DNA of 64,000 bases, from contig CAVULE010000003.1 in assembly GCA_963742315.1 (NCBI GenBank), positions 186,001-250,000 of the forward strand. The letters run 5' to 3'. Numbering within the stretch: the stretch's first letter is position 1; every line of letters starts with the position of its first letter. The notes beneath the pieces are model-generated. The model did not search any database. It was not told the DNA's origin and saw only the letters and a list, made by a program, of their open reading frames with translations. Positions 16,321-24,994 of this stretch are shown in pieces. Source of the DNA: AV69 sp963742315 (GTDB lineage Bacteria > Verrucomicrobiota > Verrucomicrobiia > Chthoniobacterales > UBA10450). A program made the position numbers and the translations under genes.

Positions 16321-18504
16321 CTAGGTGGTGAGTAGGTCTCTGAACTCGTCCACATCCGTCACCGGTGCCTTGCATGCAAAATTTTCACAAACGTACGCTG
16401 CAGGTTTTCCGTCCACCATGGACATCGCTCGGATGGCCTCGTTCTTTTCTCCGAGATACCTCTGGCCGTTTGCGCCATCTGCCCAAAGCAGAACCTTGTT
16501 CGGCAAAAAATGCCGATGCACTTCTGCCAGCAATGCCTTCGTTTCAGGCGAATCGGAATCGCCTGCGATCACGATTTGTCGCGACGAACCTTCCAGAAAA
16601 TCAAACGCCACCAGCATTTGCGGCAACGCACTTGGAAAGTGCGCCAACTGCCGCGCGAAGGCGTTGACCGTCTTCTTTGCGCGCGCCAGCAGCTCGCCGT
16701 CGTTTCGTATCGCCGCCAGGCGCGCCAAATTCAGCGCCGCGACCGAACTCGCTGCTGGTTCGGCGCTATCGTTGTCCTCTTTTAGTCGCAGCAAAATGTT
16801 GCTGTCGTGACCTGTCACCGTAAAATAGCCGCCACTTTCATTATCCCAGAAAAGCGCATCCATTTGCCCCTGCAATTCGAGGGCAAACTTTAACCAGACG
16901 GGATCGAACGACGCTTCATAAAGATCAAGCAAGCCTTGAATGACAAAAGCATAATCGTCGGCGAATCCCTCAACTTCGCCGCGGCCTTCGCGATAACTAC
17001 GGAACAAAATCTTCCGCGATTCATCGTAAAGATTGGCGCGAATAAACTTCCCTGCGCGGGTCGCTGTTTCCAGATAAGACGGATCATTTAATACCTGCGC
17101 GGCACGCGCGAACGCAGAAATCATCAAACCGTTCCAGGCCGCGATGATTTTGTCGTCCAGATGGGGGCGAGGACGTTTACTGCGGATCGAAAATAACTTT
17201 TGCCGGCTCTGTGCGAGCAATCCTCGAATTGCCTCCTCGTCTTTATCGTCAACGGGCGAGAGGTCTGTTGGCCCCACGGGCGGGACGTCTGTGCTACGGA
17301 ATCGCGCGGTCTCGGCGAGGGAGTGTCGCTCGATCAAAATGTTTTTGCCGACAAATTCCCCATGAGGATCGGCTCCGGCAGGAGCATTTCCCTTTTCTTC
17401 AACGCCGTAATGAAACGAAAAGGTCGGCGCGTCTTCGCCAAGCGCGTCGTCGATTTCCTGTTTCGTCCAAACATAGAATGCGCCTTCGGCGTTCTTTCCG
17501 TGGCCGGGCTCGCCAATCCCGGCCGCAGCCGGGCTGTCCGCATCCTCGGCCGAATAGAATCCACCCTCGGGCGAAGTCATGTCGCGCCGGACGTAATCAA
17601 GAATGTCGCGGGCGGTTGCGGCGAACTCTGCTTCGCCCGCGATCTGAAAAGCGTCGAGATAAGCGCTGGCCAATTGCGCTTGATCGTAAAGCATTTTCTC
17701 GAAATGCGGCACGTGCCAGTAGGCGTCGACCGAATACCGGTGAAATCCACCGCCGATATGATCGTGTATTCCACCAGCCGCCATCTTTCGCAGTGTCAGC
17801 AAGACCATTTCCAAAGCATGCTGCCCGGAATCCGAATCCGGATTGCGCGCGTGGAAGCGCGTCAGAAAATTCAGCGTGACCGGGCGCGGGAATTTTGGGG
17901 CACCACCGAAACCGCCTTCGTGCGCATCAAAAGTTCGCGCAAATTGCTGGTAAGCCGCCTCCAAAATAACGGGATCAATTTTTCCGGCCGAAGTCTGGTC
18001 TTTGGAAGCTTCGCGCAATGCATCAACAATGTTCGCTCCCTGGCTCGAAATTTTTGCGCGATCATTTTTCCAGGCTTCGGCAATCCGTTGCAAAACTCTC
18101 TTGAAAGCAGGATGACCAAATCGGTCTTCCGGGGGAAAATAGGTTCCACCGACAAACGGTGCGAGCTGTGGAGTAAGCCATACGCTCATCGGCCAGCCGC
18201 CGCCGCCCGTTGTTGCCTGGACGAAAGTCATGTAAACGCGATCCACATCGGGTCGCTCTTCACGATCGACTTTAATGTTCACAAACTCGCGATTCATGAT
18301 TTCGGCGGTGGCAGCATCTTCGAAGGACTCATGCGCCATGACGTGGCACCAGTGACAGGTGGAATAACCGATCGACAGAAAAATGGGTTTGTCTTCGCGA
18401 CGTGCTTTTTCGAACGCCTCCTTCCCCCAGGGAAACCATTCCACCGGGTTCTGCGCGTGCTGCAAAAGGTAGGGCGACTTTTCGCGAGTCAGCCGATTGG
18501 TCAT
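16321..18504 (-). CDS. Thioredoxin-like DUF255 protein (YyaL/SSP411 family)
   Basis: A 727-residue protein with an N-terminal thioredoxin-like DUF255 domain (SPYLLQHAQNPVEWFPWG, then the CHWC redox-like motif in STCHWCHVMAHESFED). A long (alpha/alpha)6-barrel-like region related to glycan epimerases follows. The family's reaction is unknown. The upstream open frame crosses the modA start, so I chose the ATG at 18504. A Pro-rich insertion (TDVPPVGPTDLSPV) in the middle is encoded by a repeat at 17251-17297. It is divergent from modA with 74 bases between starts. Confidence 0.85.
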   Translation of the reverse strand: MTNRLTREKSPYLLQHAQNPVEWFPWGKEAFEKARREDKPIFLSIGYSTCHWCHVMAHESFEDAATAEIMNREFVNIKVDREERPDVDRVYMTFVQATTGGGGWPMSVWLTPQLAPFVGGTYFPPEDRFGHPAFKRVLQRIAEAWKNDRAKISSQGANIVDALREASKDQTSAGKIDPVILEAAYQQFARTFDAHEGGFGGAPKFPRPVTLNFLTRFHARNPDSDSGQHALEMVLLTLRKMAAGGIHDHIGGGFHRYSVDAYWHVPHFEKMLYDQAQLASAYLDAFQIAGEAEFAATARDILDYVRRDMTSPEGGFYSAEDADSPAAAGIGEPGHGKNAEGAFYVWTKQEIDDALGEDAPTFSFHYGVEEKGNAPAGADPHGEFVGKNILIERHSLAETARFRSTDVPPVGPTDLSPVDDKDEEAIRGLLAQSRQKLFSIRSKRPRPHLDDKIIAAWNGLMISAFARAAQVLNDPSYLETATRAGKFIRANLYDESRKILFRSYREGRGEVEGFADDYAFVIQGLLDLYEASFDPVWLKFALELQGQMDALFWDNESGGYFTVTGHDSNILLRLKEDNDSAEPAASSVAALNLARLAAIRNDGELLARAKKTVNAFARQLAHFPSALPQMLVAFDFLEGSSRQIVIAGDSDSPETKALLAEVHRHFLPNKVLLWADGANGQRYLGEKNEAIRAMSMVDGKPAAYVCENFACKAPVTDVDEFRDLLTT
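17251..17297. repeat. Short duplicated unit inside the DUF255 gene
   Basis: Two near-identical 20-base units, ACGGGCGAGAGGTCTGTT and ACGGGCGGGACGTCTGTG, lie in tandem in the coding strand's complement. They encode the duplicated peptide TDVPPVG/TDLSPVD. The unit looks like spacer-type repeat DNA that keeps the frame open. Confidence 0.6.
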
Positions 18505-18578
18505 GGCCAAAACTAACTCGCCGATCTTGAAAACGCGAAGGCACTTGTCATTTACAAGTCGCAACGCAAAGTCGTCGC

Positions 18579-19322
18579 GTGCGCACAATTTGTTTTTGGC
18601 TCGTTTTCACCGCCGGACTGATCGCATCGGCTAACGCGAATGAGTTGTTTGTCTCTGCTGCCGCCAGCTTGAATGACGCCTTGAAGGAGATCGACGCTCG
18701 CTTCGAGAAACAAACCGGCACCAAAATCGTATTGAACCTCGGAGCGTCGAGTATGTTGGCGCGACAAATCGAAGAAGGCGCTCCGGCGGATGTTTTCATT
18801 TCGGCAGATGAAGCGCAAATGGATCGCCTGCACAAACAGATCGCGCTGGAAACGCGCAAGGATTTGTTAACGAACAAACTGGTCATGGTAATTCGGAGCG
18901 ATTCGTCCGCGCGCATCGACGAGTTGGCCGATTTGAGCAAAGCGCCATTTGCTCGCATTGCTCTGGCAGACCCGAAGGCGGTGCCGGCGGGAGTTTATGC
19001 CCAGGAGGTATTAAAAAAGGCCGGACTGTGGGAAAAGATCGAGCCGAAAATCGTGCCGGCAGAAAATGTTCGCGCTGCCCTCGCGGTGGTCGAAGCCGGT
19101 AATGCCGACGCGGCTTTTGTTTACACGACTGATGCCCTCAGTTCGTCCAAAGTCCGCGTCGCTCTTCAAATACCAGCAGAGCTTGCCCCGAAAATTGTTT
19201 ATCCGATGGCGATATTGGCAAATTCCGCGCATCGGGCTGATGCTGGACGCTTTCTTGAATTTCTGAAATCGGACGAGGCTGTGCAAGTTTTCGAAAAACT
19301 CGGCTTCGGCATTGCAAAGTGA
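18579..19322 (+). CDS. modA: Molybdate ABC transporter substrate-binding protein
   Basis: A 247-residue periplasmic protein with a signal peptide (CFWLVFTAGLIASANA). It opens its mature part ELFVSAAASLNDALKEI, the standard ModA start with the first oxyanion-binding Ser residues. GASSMLARQIEEGAPADVF and the late DAAFVYTTDA are also family motifs. It delivers molybdate (or tungstate) to ModB. The GTG start at 18579 is used. The stop overlaps modB by four bases. The sulfite-oxidase-like enzyme at 38.3 kb is a possible user of the molybdenum. Confidence 0.92.
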   Translation: MRTICFWLVFTAGLIASANANELFVSAAASLNDALKEIDARFEKQTGTKIVLNLGASSMLARQIEEGAPADVFISADEAQMDRLHKQIALETRKDLLTNKLVMVIRSDSSARIDELADLSKAPFARIALADPKAVPAGVYAQEVLKKAGLWEKIEPKIVPAENVRAALAVVEAGNADAAFVYTTDALSSSKVRVALQIPAELAPKIVYPMAILANSAHRADAGRFLEFLKSDEAVQVFEKLGFGIAK

Positions 19323-19996
19323 CCCTGCTGGATGCGAGTGAATGGCGGGTAATTGTCTTCACTCTTGGAACGTGTGCCCTGAGCACGCTCCTGATCTTAC
19401 CCTTTGGCTTGGTCCTGGCCTGGTTGCTAGCGCGCAAACGCTGGCGCGGCAAGACCGTGGTGGAGACGTTGCTCACTTTGCCGCTGGTAATTCCGCCGGT
19501 CGCGACCGGATTGCTTCTGCTGAAACTCTTTGGCCGACGTGGTCCGATCGGCGCATTTCTTTTCCAAACATTTCATCTCGATACCGTTTTCACCTGGCGC
19601 GCCGTGGTGATCGCGGCAGCGGTGATGTCGTTTCCGCTTTTGGTGCGCGCTGCCCGAGTAGGTTTCGAGGGAGTTGATGTCCATCTCGAAGAAATTGCCT
19701 TGACCCTGGGCGCCGGCAGTCTGCGAATTTTTTTCACGGTTACGCTGCCTTTGGCCGCGCGCGCGATTAGTGCTGGAATCATCTTGGCGTTTGCTCGTGC
19801 CGTCGGTGAGTTCGGCGCCACCATTCTCCTGGCCGGAAATATTCCCGGACGGACCACTACCATTTCCCTCAAAATCTACGAAGCGGTGCAGCTCGGCCAG
19901 GACGCAACCGCGTACCGGCTCGTCGTGGTCTGTTTAATCATTGCCTTCGCCGCGATTTGGCTGAGCGAACACTGGAGCCGGTCTATTGCTACCTGA
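19319..19996 (+). CDS. modB: Molybdate ABC transporter permease
   Basis: A 225-residue inner-membrane permease with five or six helices and the cytoplasmic coupling loop containing LEEIALTLGAGSLRIFFTVTLP. The end has EFGATILLAGNIPGRTTTI, typical of ModB/CysT proteins. It starts at a GTG overlapping modA. The ATPase gene modC is not next to it. The following gene runs the other way and overlaps the modB tail by 63 bases, so the ATPase must be encoded elsewhere or shared. Confidence 0.92.
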   Translation: MTLLDASEWRVIVFTLGTCALSTLLILPFGLVLAWLLARKRWRGKTVVETLLTLPLVIPPVATGLLLLKLFGRRGPIGAFLFQTFHLDTVFTWRAVVIAAAVMSFPLLVRAARVGFEGVDVHLEEIALTLGAGSLRIFFTVTLPLAARAISAGIILAFARAVGEFGATILLAGNIPGRTTTISLKIYEAVQLGQDATAYRLVVVCLIIAFAAIWLSEHWSRSIAT

Positions 19997-20464
19997 TTGT
20001 CCCAAGCGAAGTCGCGGAGCCGCCTGCGGTGACCACGGATTTTTTTGAAAGTCGGAGACGATAACTTTTTCGCGAGTCGCGGCAAGCAGCTTGCGAAAAT
20101 GAACCAAATCCAGTTCGCGAAATTCGTCGGGAAGGTTTTGCAGATTCCGCAATGCCAGCGCGAACAAGCGAGTGGCCGGACGCAATCGACGTCCATGCTT
20201 GGCATGCGATGGTTGCTCGAAGTTTTTCTGTAAATGCACAAATGCCCCGGCAGCCTGAATCAACGCCTGATAAAAACGCGCCAACTCCGCGTTTTCTTCC
20301 ACCAACCAAAGTTGTTCGAGCACATCGTGGGCTTCATAATATTTTTGTGCATTCCACAACTGAAAAAATGCCGCGTAATAATCTTGCGACGATGCCTCGG
20401 GGGACGCCGGCTCGAGCGCCCGCACAAAGTCCGAAATCCGCTCGCGTTTATTCATCGAAGGCAT
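19934..20464 (-). CDS. DUF309 family protein
   Basis: A 176-residue, largely helical protein. The segment QLWNAQKYYEAHDVLEQLW, then FYQALIQAAGAFVHLQ, is the DUF309 signature (a His/Glu-containing helical hairpin). The function of the family is unknown. The C-terminal 30 or so residues, which overlap modB antisense, are low in conservation and rich in Pro, Arg and Gly. That fits a tail that ran on into the neighbour. Confidence 0.75.
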   Translation of the reverse strand: MPSMNKRERISDFVRALEPASPEASSQDYYAAFFQLWNAQKYYEAHDVLEQLWLVEENAELARFYQALIQAAGAFVHLQKNFEQPSHAKHGRRLRPATRLFALALRNLQNLPDEFRELDLVHFRKLLAATREKVIVSDFQKNPWSPQAAPRLRLGQSGSNRPAPVFAQPNRGEGND

Positions 20465-20509
20465 AACTTCGGCCAGGCAAGAAAATGGGCAATCGCTTGA
20501 GATGACACG

Positions 20510-21790
20510 ATGACGCCGTCGCTCGTCGCTCTCCTGCTCCTGATCGCTGCAGGATTAGTTGTCTGCTCCGCCCTTTTCTCCGGTTTGGAGACCGCGCTCT
20601 TTGCTCTCCGCCGCCATCAGCTGCGCCGCCTCGAATCCAATCATCCCGCCCTCGCCGGCTTTGTGCAGAAGTTTCGTGAAAATCCGCGCCGGGTTCTCGC
20701 GGTCATTCTTCTTGGCTCCGCGCTGGTGAATGTTTTTCTCATCGTCATTTGTCTGGCTTTGCTCTGGGAAACGCCGCGCGCCACCAGGTTACCGCCGTGG
20801 CTGATTGCCGTTTCGCTTTTCGCGATCATCGTTTTCTTCTGCGATTTAATTCCCAAGCTTGTCGCGCTTTCCGCGCCTTACCGTCTTTCCACGCTCGGCG
20901 TTTTCACGTTGCGCGCGCTAATGCCATTGCTCGAAACCGTCGGTAGCGCCTTGGAAACAATCAGTGTTGGCATCGTCGAACTGGTCACGCCCCGGCACAT
21001 TCGCACTCGCCGACATTTGTCCGATGAAGAACTTGAAACCCTGGTTCAGATCGGCGCCGAGCAAGGTACGCTCCAGGAAGCCGAAGGCGAGATGATCCAG
21101 GAAGTGTTCAAGCTCGGCGACAAAACCGCGAAAGATGTCCTCACACCGCGGGTCGACATGTTTGCCCTGCCCGATGGTCTCACCAATGAGGAAGCGATCG
21201 CGCAATTGAAAACGCGCCGGCATCGTCGCGTCCCGGTCTACGCCGATTCCCCCGACAACATTCTCGGCATTATCGAGGTAAAATCATTTCTGCTCCATCC
21301 AGACGCGCATTACACCGAGACGATGGTGCCGCCGTCATTCGTGCCCGAAACAATGCGCGCGCTGGATCTGCTGCGCAGTTTTCTGACCCGACCGCAAGGC
21401 ATGGCCATCGTGGTGGATGAATTCGGCGGCACCGAAGGCATCGTCACCATCTCCGATATTATCGAAGACATTCTGAGCGACGCCGCGCCGCTCGGTGACA
21501 CCGATCTCGATATCGAACCATTGGCGGAAGGTCGTTACCTCGTCAATGGTAGAGCGCGCCTCGATGATTTGAGCGAGCGATTGGGGTTCGATTTCGACGC
21601 TTCCGGCATCGACACCATCGGCGGCTACGTCTTCACCCAACTCGGCCGCGTTCCCGAGGTCGGCACCGAATTAGAAACGCCGCGCTTGAAAATCACCGTC
21701 CGCCGCGTCAACCGCCGGCGAATCGAAGAATTGCTTCTCGAGAAAACAGTATGCACGGAGTGTGATAGCGGTAACGGAGAGCTCCCATGA
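20510..21790 (+). CDS. CNNM/CBS-domain transporter (HlyC/CorC family)
   Basis: A 426-residue protein in three parts: a DUF21/CNNM membrane domain (helices near 5-27, 60-85, 90-115 and 125-150), a CBS pair (DVLTPRVDMFALPD, RHRRVPVYADSPDNILGIIEVKS and VDEFGGTEGIVTISDIIEDI) and a C-terminal CorC-HlyC domain (RARLDDLSERLG). The family takes part in Mg2+/Co2+ efflux or resistance. It overlaps the next, related gene by four bases, so the pair forms a translationally coupled operon and may be a heteromer. Confidence 0.9.
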   Translation: MTPSLVALLLLIAAGLVVCSALFSGLETALFALRRHQLRRLESNHPALAGFVQKFRENPRRVLAVILLGSALVNVFLIVICLALLWETPRATRLPPWLIAVSLFAIIVFFCDLIPKLVALSAPYRLSTLGVFTLRALMPLLETVGSALETISVGIVELVTPRHIRTRRHLSDEELETLVQIGAEQGTLQEAEGEMIQEVFKLGDKTAKDVLTPRVDMFALPDGLTNEEAIAQLKTRRHRRVPVYADSPDNILGIIEVKSFLLHPDAHYTETMVPPSFVPETMRALDLLRSFLTRPQGMAIVVDEFGGTEGIVTISDIIEDILSDAAPLGDTDLDIEPLAEGRYLVNGRARLDDLSERLGFDFDASGIDTIGGYVFTQLGRVPEVGTELETPRLKITVRRVNRRRIEELLLEKTVCTECDSGNGELP

Positions 21791-22728
21791 TCTGGCCCCT
21801 GGTCGCACTTTGCTGGATTATCTCCTTTCTCTTTGCCGGAATCGAAGCGGGGTTGCTTGCGCTCGATCCGGTCCGGTTGCGGCATCGCGCCAAGAGCGGC
21901 GATCGGGGGGCACGTCGGTTACAAGAAATGCTCAAGGAGCCCGACCGATTGCTCATCACCGTCCTGCTCGTAACCAATGCCGCGGATATCACTGCCCTCA
22001 TCATTCTGACACACGAACTCGTCCTGCGTGTGGGCTGGCTTGGCTACCCAATTGCCGTTGCCATCGCGCTGCCGGTTTATCTTTTCCTCCTCGGGGTTCT
22101 GCCGAAATCGTTGTTCCGCCGTTTCCCCTTGCGCGCGGTGGTGCGGCTTTCCGGTTTGCTTGAGCTGACAACAAAGTTGTTGTGGCCGTTGCACGCTATC
22201 GGCGCTTTCATTGAGCGTTCCATTTTCGCGCGCGCCAAAAATCCGCCACGTCTTTTCGCCGGACGCGAAGAGTTAAAAATGATTGCCGTCCAAAGCGAAG
22301 AAAGCGGTGCACTCAGTTCGACCGAACGCGCGATGATTCATAACGTCGTCGATTTCACTGCGGTCAAAGTGCGGGATGTGATGGTGCCGCTCGAAAAAAC
22401 TGTGTCGTTTCACCCGGATGACTCGCCAAACGATGTCTTGAAGACGAGCGAGAAATCCGGCATCGATCGATTTCCGATTCTTGCCAACAACGCTGAACCT
22501 CTCGGTCTGATCAACGTTTACGACATTCTTTTCGACACTGAATCGTCGCGGCCGCTACGACACTACATGCGCCGAATCATTACCGCTTCGGAAAACGAAT
22601 CCGCCTATCGTGTAGTCCGCCGCCTCCGGGCCGCGCGGATCGGCCTTGCTGCAGTAGTCGATAGTCGCCAAAAATCCACCGGCATCGTCGCGTTAGAAGA
22701 TCTCGTCCGACAACTTGTGCAGGGCTAA
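21787..22728 (+). CDS. Second CNNM/CBS-domain protein, lacking the CorC-HlyC tail
   Basis: A 313-residue relative of the preceding protein. It has a DUF21 membrane domain (helices near 3-22, 55-75, 80-105 and 115-135) and a CBS pair (VKVRDVMVPLEKTVSF, DRFPILANN and VALEDLVRQL). It ends directly after the second CBS and has no C-terminal CorC domain. Co-translation with the full-length neighbour suggests a paired transporter or a regulatory subunit. Confidence 0.85.
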   Translation: MIWPLVALCWIISFLFAGIEAGLLALDPVRLRHRAKSGDRGARRLQEMLKEPDRLLITVLLVTNAADITALIILTHELVLRVGWLGYPIAVAIALPVYLFLLGVLPKSLFRRFPLRAVVRLSGLLELTTKLLWPLHAIGAFIERSIFARAKNPPRLFAGREELKMIAVQSEESGALSSTERAMIHNVVDFTAVKVRDVMVPLEKTVSFHPDDSPNDVLKTSEKSGIDRFPILANNAEPLGLINVYDILFDTESSRPLRHYMRRIITASENESAYRVVRRLRAARIGLAAVVDSRQKSTGIVALEDLVRQLVQG

Positions 22729-22737
22729 GCGATTTAC

Positions 22738-22812
22738 TGTAGTGGCGGGCGTGTCGCCCGCATACCAGAGAGACGAGCTTCTGCTCGTCTTGGACGCGCG
22801 GAAGCGCGTCCC
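22738..22812. repeat. TGTAGTGGC palindromic element
   Basis: The element begins TGTAGTGGCGGGCGTGTC and has the hairpin GGGC-GTGTC-GCCC. It continues with GACGAGC-TTCT-GCTCGTC and GGACGCGC-GGAA-GCGCGTCC. It is the intergenic form of the element found inside gluQ and recQ. The remainder of this spacer up to 22934 holds nothing else I recognise. Confidence 0.8.
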
Positions 22813-22934
22813 TCCGTCAGTTCCGCCACGATTAGAAAAACTCTGTTTAACGATATTGGCGGGGACATTCCAAACAGGAGCTTGGGACCAGGGAAAAAAA
22901 CCGATGGGTTATCCGCGTCATCAGCGGATCGTGG

Positions 22935-24701
22935 TCATTCCTTCTCTTCCAAAAACTGCGCGGCGACGATGAGGGAGACGTGAGTAAATGCCTGCGGAAA
23001 ATTTCCCAGTAATCGTTTATCGCGCGGATCGTATTCTTCCGATATCAAACCAAGATCGTTTTGCAACGTGAGCAGGCGTTCGAAAAGTTCGTGCGCTTCT
23101 TCTTTACGCCCAAGCAAATTCAGGCAAATGGCGAACCAGAACGAGCAGGGCAGGAAGACGCCTTCGTCTCCGGGCAGCCCATCTACGTTTTCCTCTTCCG
23201 GCCGGTAACGCAGCACGAAACCTTGCACCAGGAGATCCCGCTCGATCGCAGCGATGGTAGTGCGCACGCGCTCGTCTTCGATCGGGAGGAATCCGACCAT
23301 CGGCATCATCAGCAAACTGGCGTCGAGCGTGTCGCTCCCGTAGTACTGGGTAAACGCTTTCACTTTCGGATTGTAACCGCGCTCGCAGACTTCCCGATGG
23401 ATTTGGTCGCGGACTTTCTTCCAACGCTCGAGCTCGCCGTCCGCGGGCAAGCCAGCCTCTTCGATCAATTGCACCCCCCGATGGAACGCCAACCACGCCA
23501 TCATTTTCGAATGGGTGAAATTTTTGCGACCGCCCCGCACTTCCCAGATTCCCTCGTCTGGCTCCTGCCAATGCGATTCAAGAAATTTCATCAGCGCTCT
23601 TTGTAACCTCCAGTCCGTCTCCTCGATTTTGATGCCGGCCTGTTGCGCGTGATACAGCGAGCTCATCACTTCTCCATAAACGTCCAGCTGAAATTGTTTC
23701 GAGGCCGCGTTGCCGACTCGCACCGGCCGAGAATTTTCGTAGCCCGCCAGCCATTCGATTTCGAACTCCGGCAAACGCCGTTCGCCATGCATGCCGTAGA
23801 GAATCTGCATTTGTGCGGGACTGCCCGCGATAGCGCGCAGGAGCCAGCCGCGCCACGAACGTGCTTCCTCTACAAAACCCGCTCGCGTTAAAGCGAAAAG
23901 CGTGAAGGTCGCATCGCGCAGCCAGCAGTAACGATAATCCCAGTTGCGCACGCCGCCGATTTTTTCCGGCAACGAAGTCGTCGCCGCCGCTACTATTCCA
24001 CCGGTGGGCGCATAGGTCAGGCCTTTGAGCGTGACGAGCGACCGCACGACAGCGTCGCGCCATTCGCCGCCGTACTCGCAGCATCCGGCCCAGTCTCTCC
24101 AATATTTCTCGGTGTCGCGCAGGGCGTGCTCGGGATGGATGGCGCGCGGCGGATTCTCATGCGACTGATACCAGGTCAAGACCAACGGCACTCTTTCGCC
24201 TTTCGCGACTTCGAATTCCGCCACCGTCGTTAAATCTTCTCCTCGTGTTTCGATCGGTGTGCGCAAGATCAGCGCGTTCGGGCCCGCGATCGCTTCCAGT
24301 CCATCACCGCATTTCCGCACCCAGGGCACGACATCGCCGTAATCGAAGCGAATGATCAGTTCCATGCGCAGCGCGACTTTGCCTCGCACACCCTCAACGA
24401 TGCGCACGATGTCTGGATTAGTTCCGCGCGGCGGCATGAAATCAATCAACCGCACTGCGCCATCTTTGGTCTCGAATGTGGTTTCGAGAATTAAGGTATG
24501 ACCGCGATATCTCCGCGTCACTTCTGCCGATTCATCAGCCGGCCCGATCAACCAGCGGCCATTCCTGGGTTCGCCAAGTAACGCGGCAAAACACGCTGCG
24601 GAATCAAATCGCGGAAAGCACAGCCAATCAACCGACCCATTGCGACCGACCAGCGCCCCTGTCTGCGTATCGCTAAGAAATCCGTAATCTTCGATTTTCA
24701 T
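22935..24701 (-). CDS. Glycoside hydrolase family 15 protein
   Basis: A 588-residue GH15 enzyme of the cytosolic bacterial type. The N-terminal beta-sandwich starts MKIEDYGFLSDTQTGALVGR and continues NGSVDWLCFPRFDS. The (alpha/alpha)6 catalytic barrel shows GGVRNWDYRYCWLRDATF, and ALLMMPMVGF late in the chain. Characterised relatives are glucoamylases, glucodextranases or trehalases, which release glucose from alpha-glucosides. No signal peptide is seen. Its ATG lies ten bases from repeat copy B, so the element occupies the 5' untranslated or promoter region. Confidence 0.9.
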   Translation of the reverse strand: MKIEDYGFLSDTQTGALVGRNGSVDWLCFPRFDSAACFAALLGEPRNGRWLIGPADESAEVTRRYRGHTLILETTFETKDGAVRLIDFMPPRGTNPDIVRIVEGVRGKVALRMELIIRFDYGDVVPWVRKCGDGLEAIAGPNALILRTPIETRGEDLTTVAEFEVAKGERVPLVLTWYQSHENPPRAIHPEHALRDTEKYWRDWAGCCEYGGEWRDAVVRSLVTLKGLTYAPTGGIVAAATTSLPEKIGGVRNWDYRYCWLRDATFTLFALTRAGFVEEARSWRGWLLRAIAGSPAQMQILYGMHGERRLPEFEIEWLAGYENSRPVRVGNAASKQFQLDVYGEVMSSLYHAQQAGIKIEETDWRLQRALMKFLESHWQEPDEGIWEVRGGRKNFTHSKMMAWLAFHRGVQLIEEAGLPADGELERWKKVRDQIHREVCERGYNPKVKAFTQYYGSDTLDASLLMMPMVGFLPIEDERVRTTIAAIERDLLVQGFVLRYRPEEENVDGLPGDEGVFLPCSFWFAICLNLLGRKEEAHELFERLLTLQNDLGLISEEYDPRDKRLLGNFPQAFTHVSLIVAAQFLEEKE

Positions 24702-24710
24702 TCATTCTCG

Positions 24711-24792
24711 GTCATCCCGAGCGAAGTCGAGGGATCTCTTCCTATCGGCAAAGCAAAAACCTAGAAATCTCTCGACTACGCTCGACATGACA
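24711..24792. repeat. TGTCATTCC-family inverted repeat, copy B
   Basis: An 82-base element starting GTCATCCCGAGCGAAGTCG and ending CGACTACGCTCGACATGACA. The outer arms match copies A, C and E, and the centre differs. It lies immediately upstream of the GH15 gene start. Confidence 0.9.
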
Positions 24793-24915
24793 AACGATTC
24801 ATGCTCCTGGTCCTAATCAGGTTCGTGCTCAATTCCAACCTCCTTTGTGTCATTTCGCGCTGCGTCAAATTGTAGGGCTTTTCTGTGAAACGCCGCTTCC
24901 TTTTAATGGCATCTA

Positions 24916-24994
24916 TGTAGCCGCGGCTCTATGAGCCGCGTAACGAAGATACGCAAGTGCGCGAGCAAACGCGCCTCACAGAGGCGCGGCTACA
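24916..24994. repeat. TGTAGCCGCGG palindromic element
   Basis: The ends TGTAGCCGCGGCTC and GAGGCGCGGCTACA pair. Inner hairpins are GCGGCTC-TAT-GAGCCGC and CGCCTC-ACA-GAGGCG. The stop codon and last six codons of the adjacent GNAT gene are inside the right end. A relative is at 38251-38320. Spacer 24793-24915 shows nothing else. Confidence 0.8.

Noticed and set aside
17200..18516. 438-codon open frame on the plus strand across the DUF255 gene
   Set aside because: It is antisense to a well-conserved protein, has no recognisable domain, and its composition (Arg/Cys/His-rich) is that of a shadow frame.
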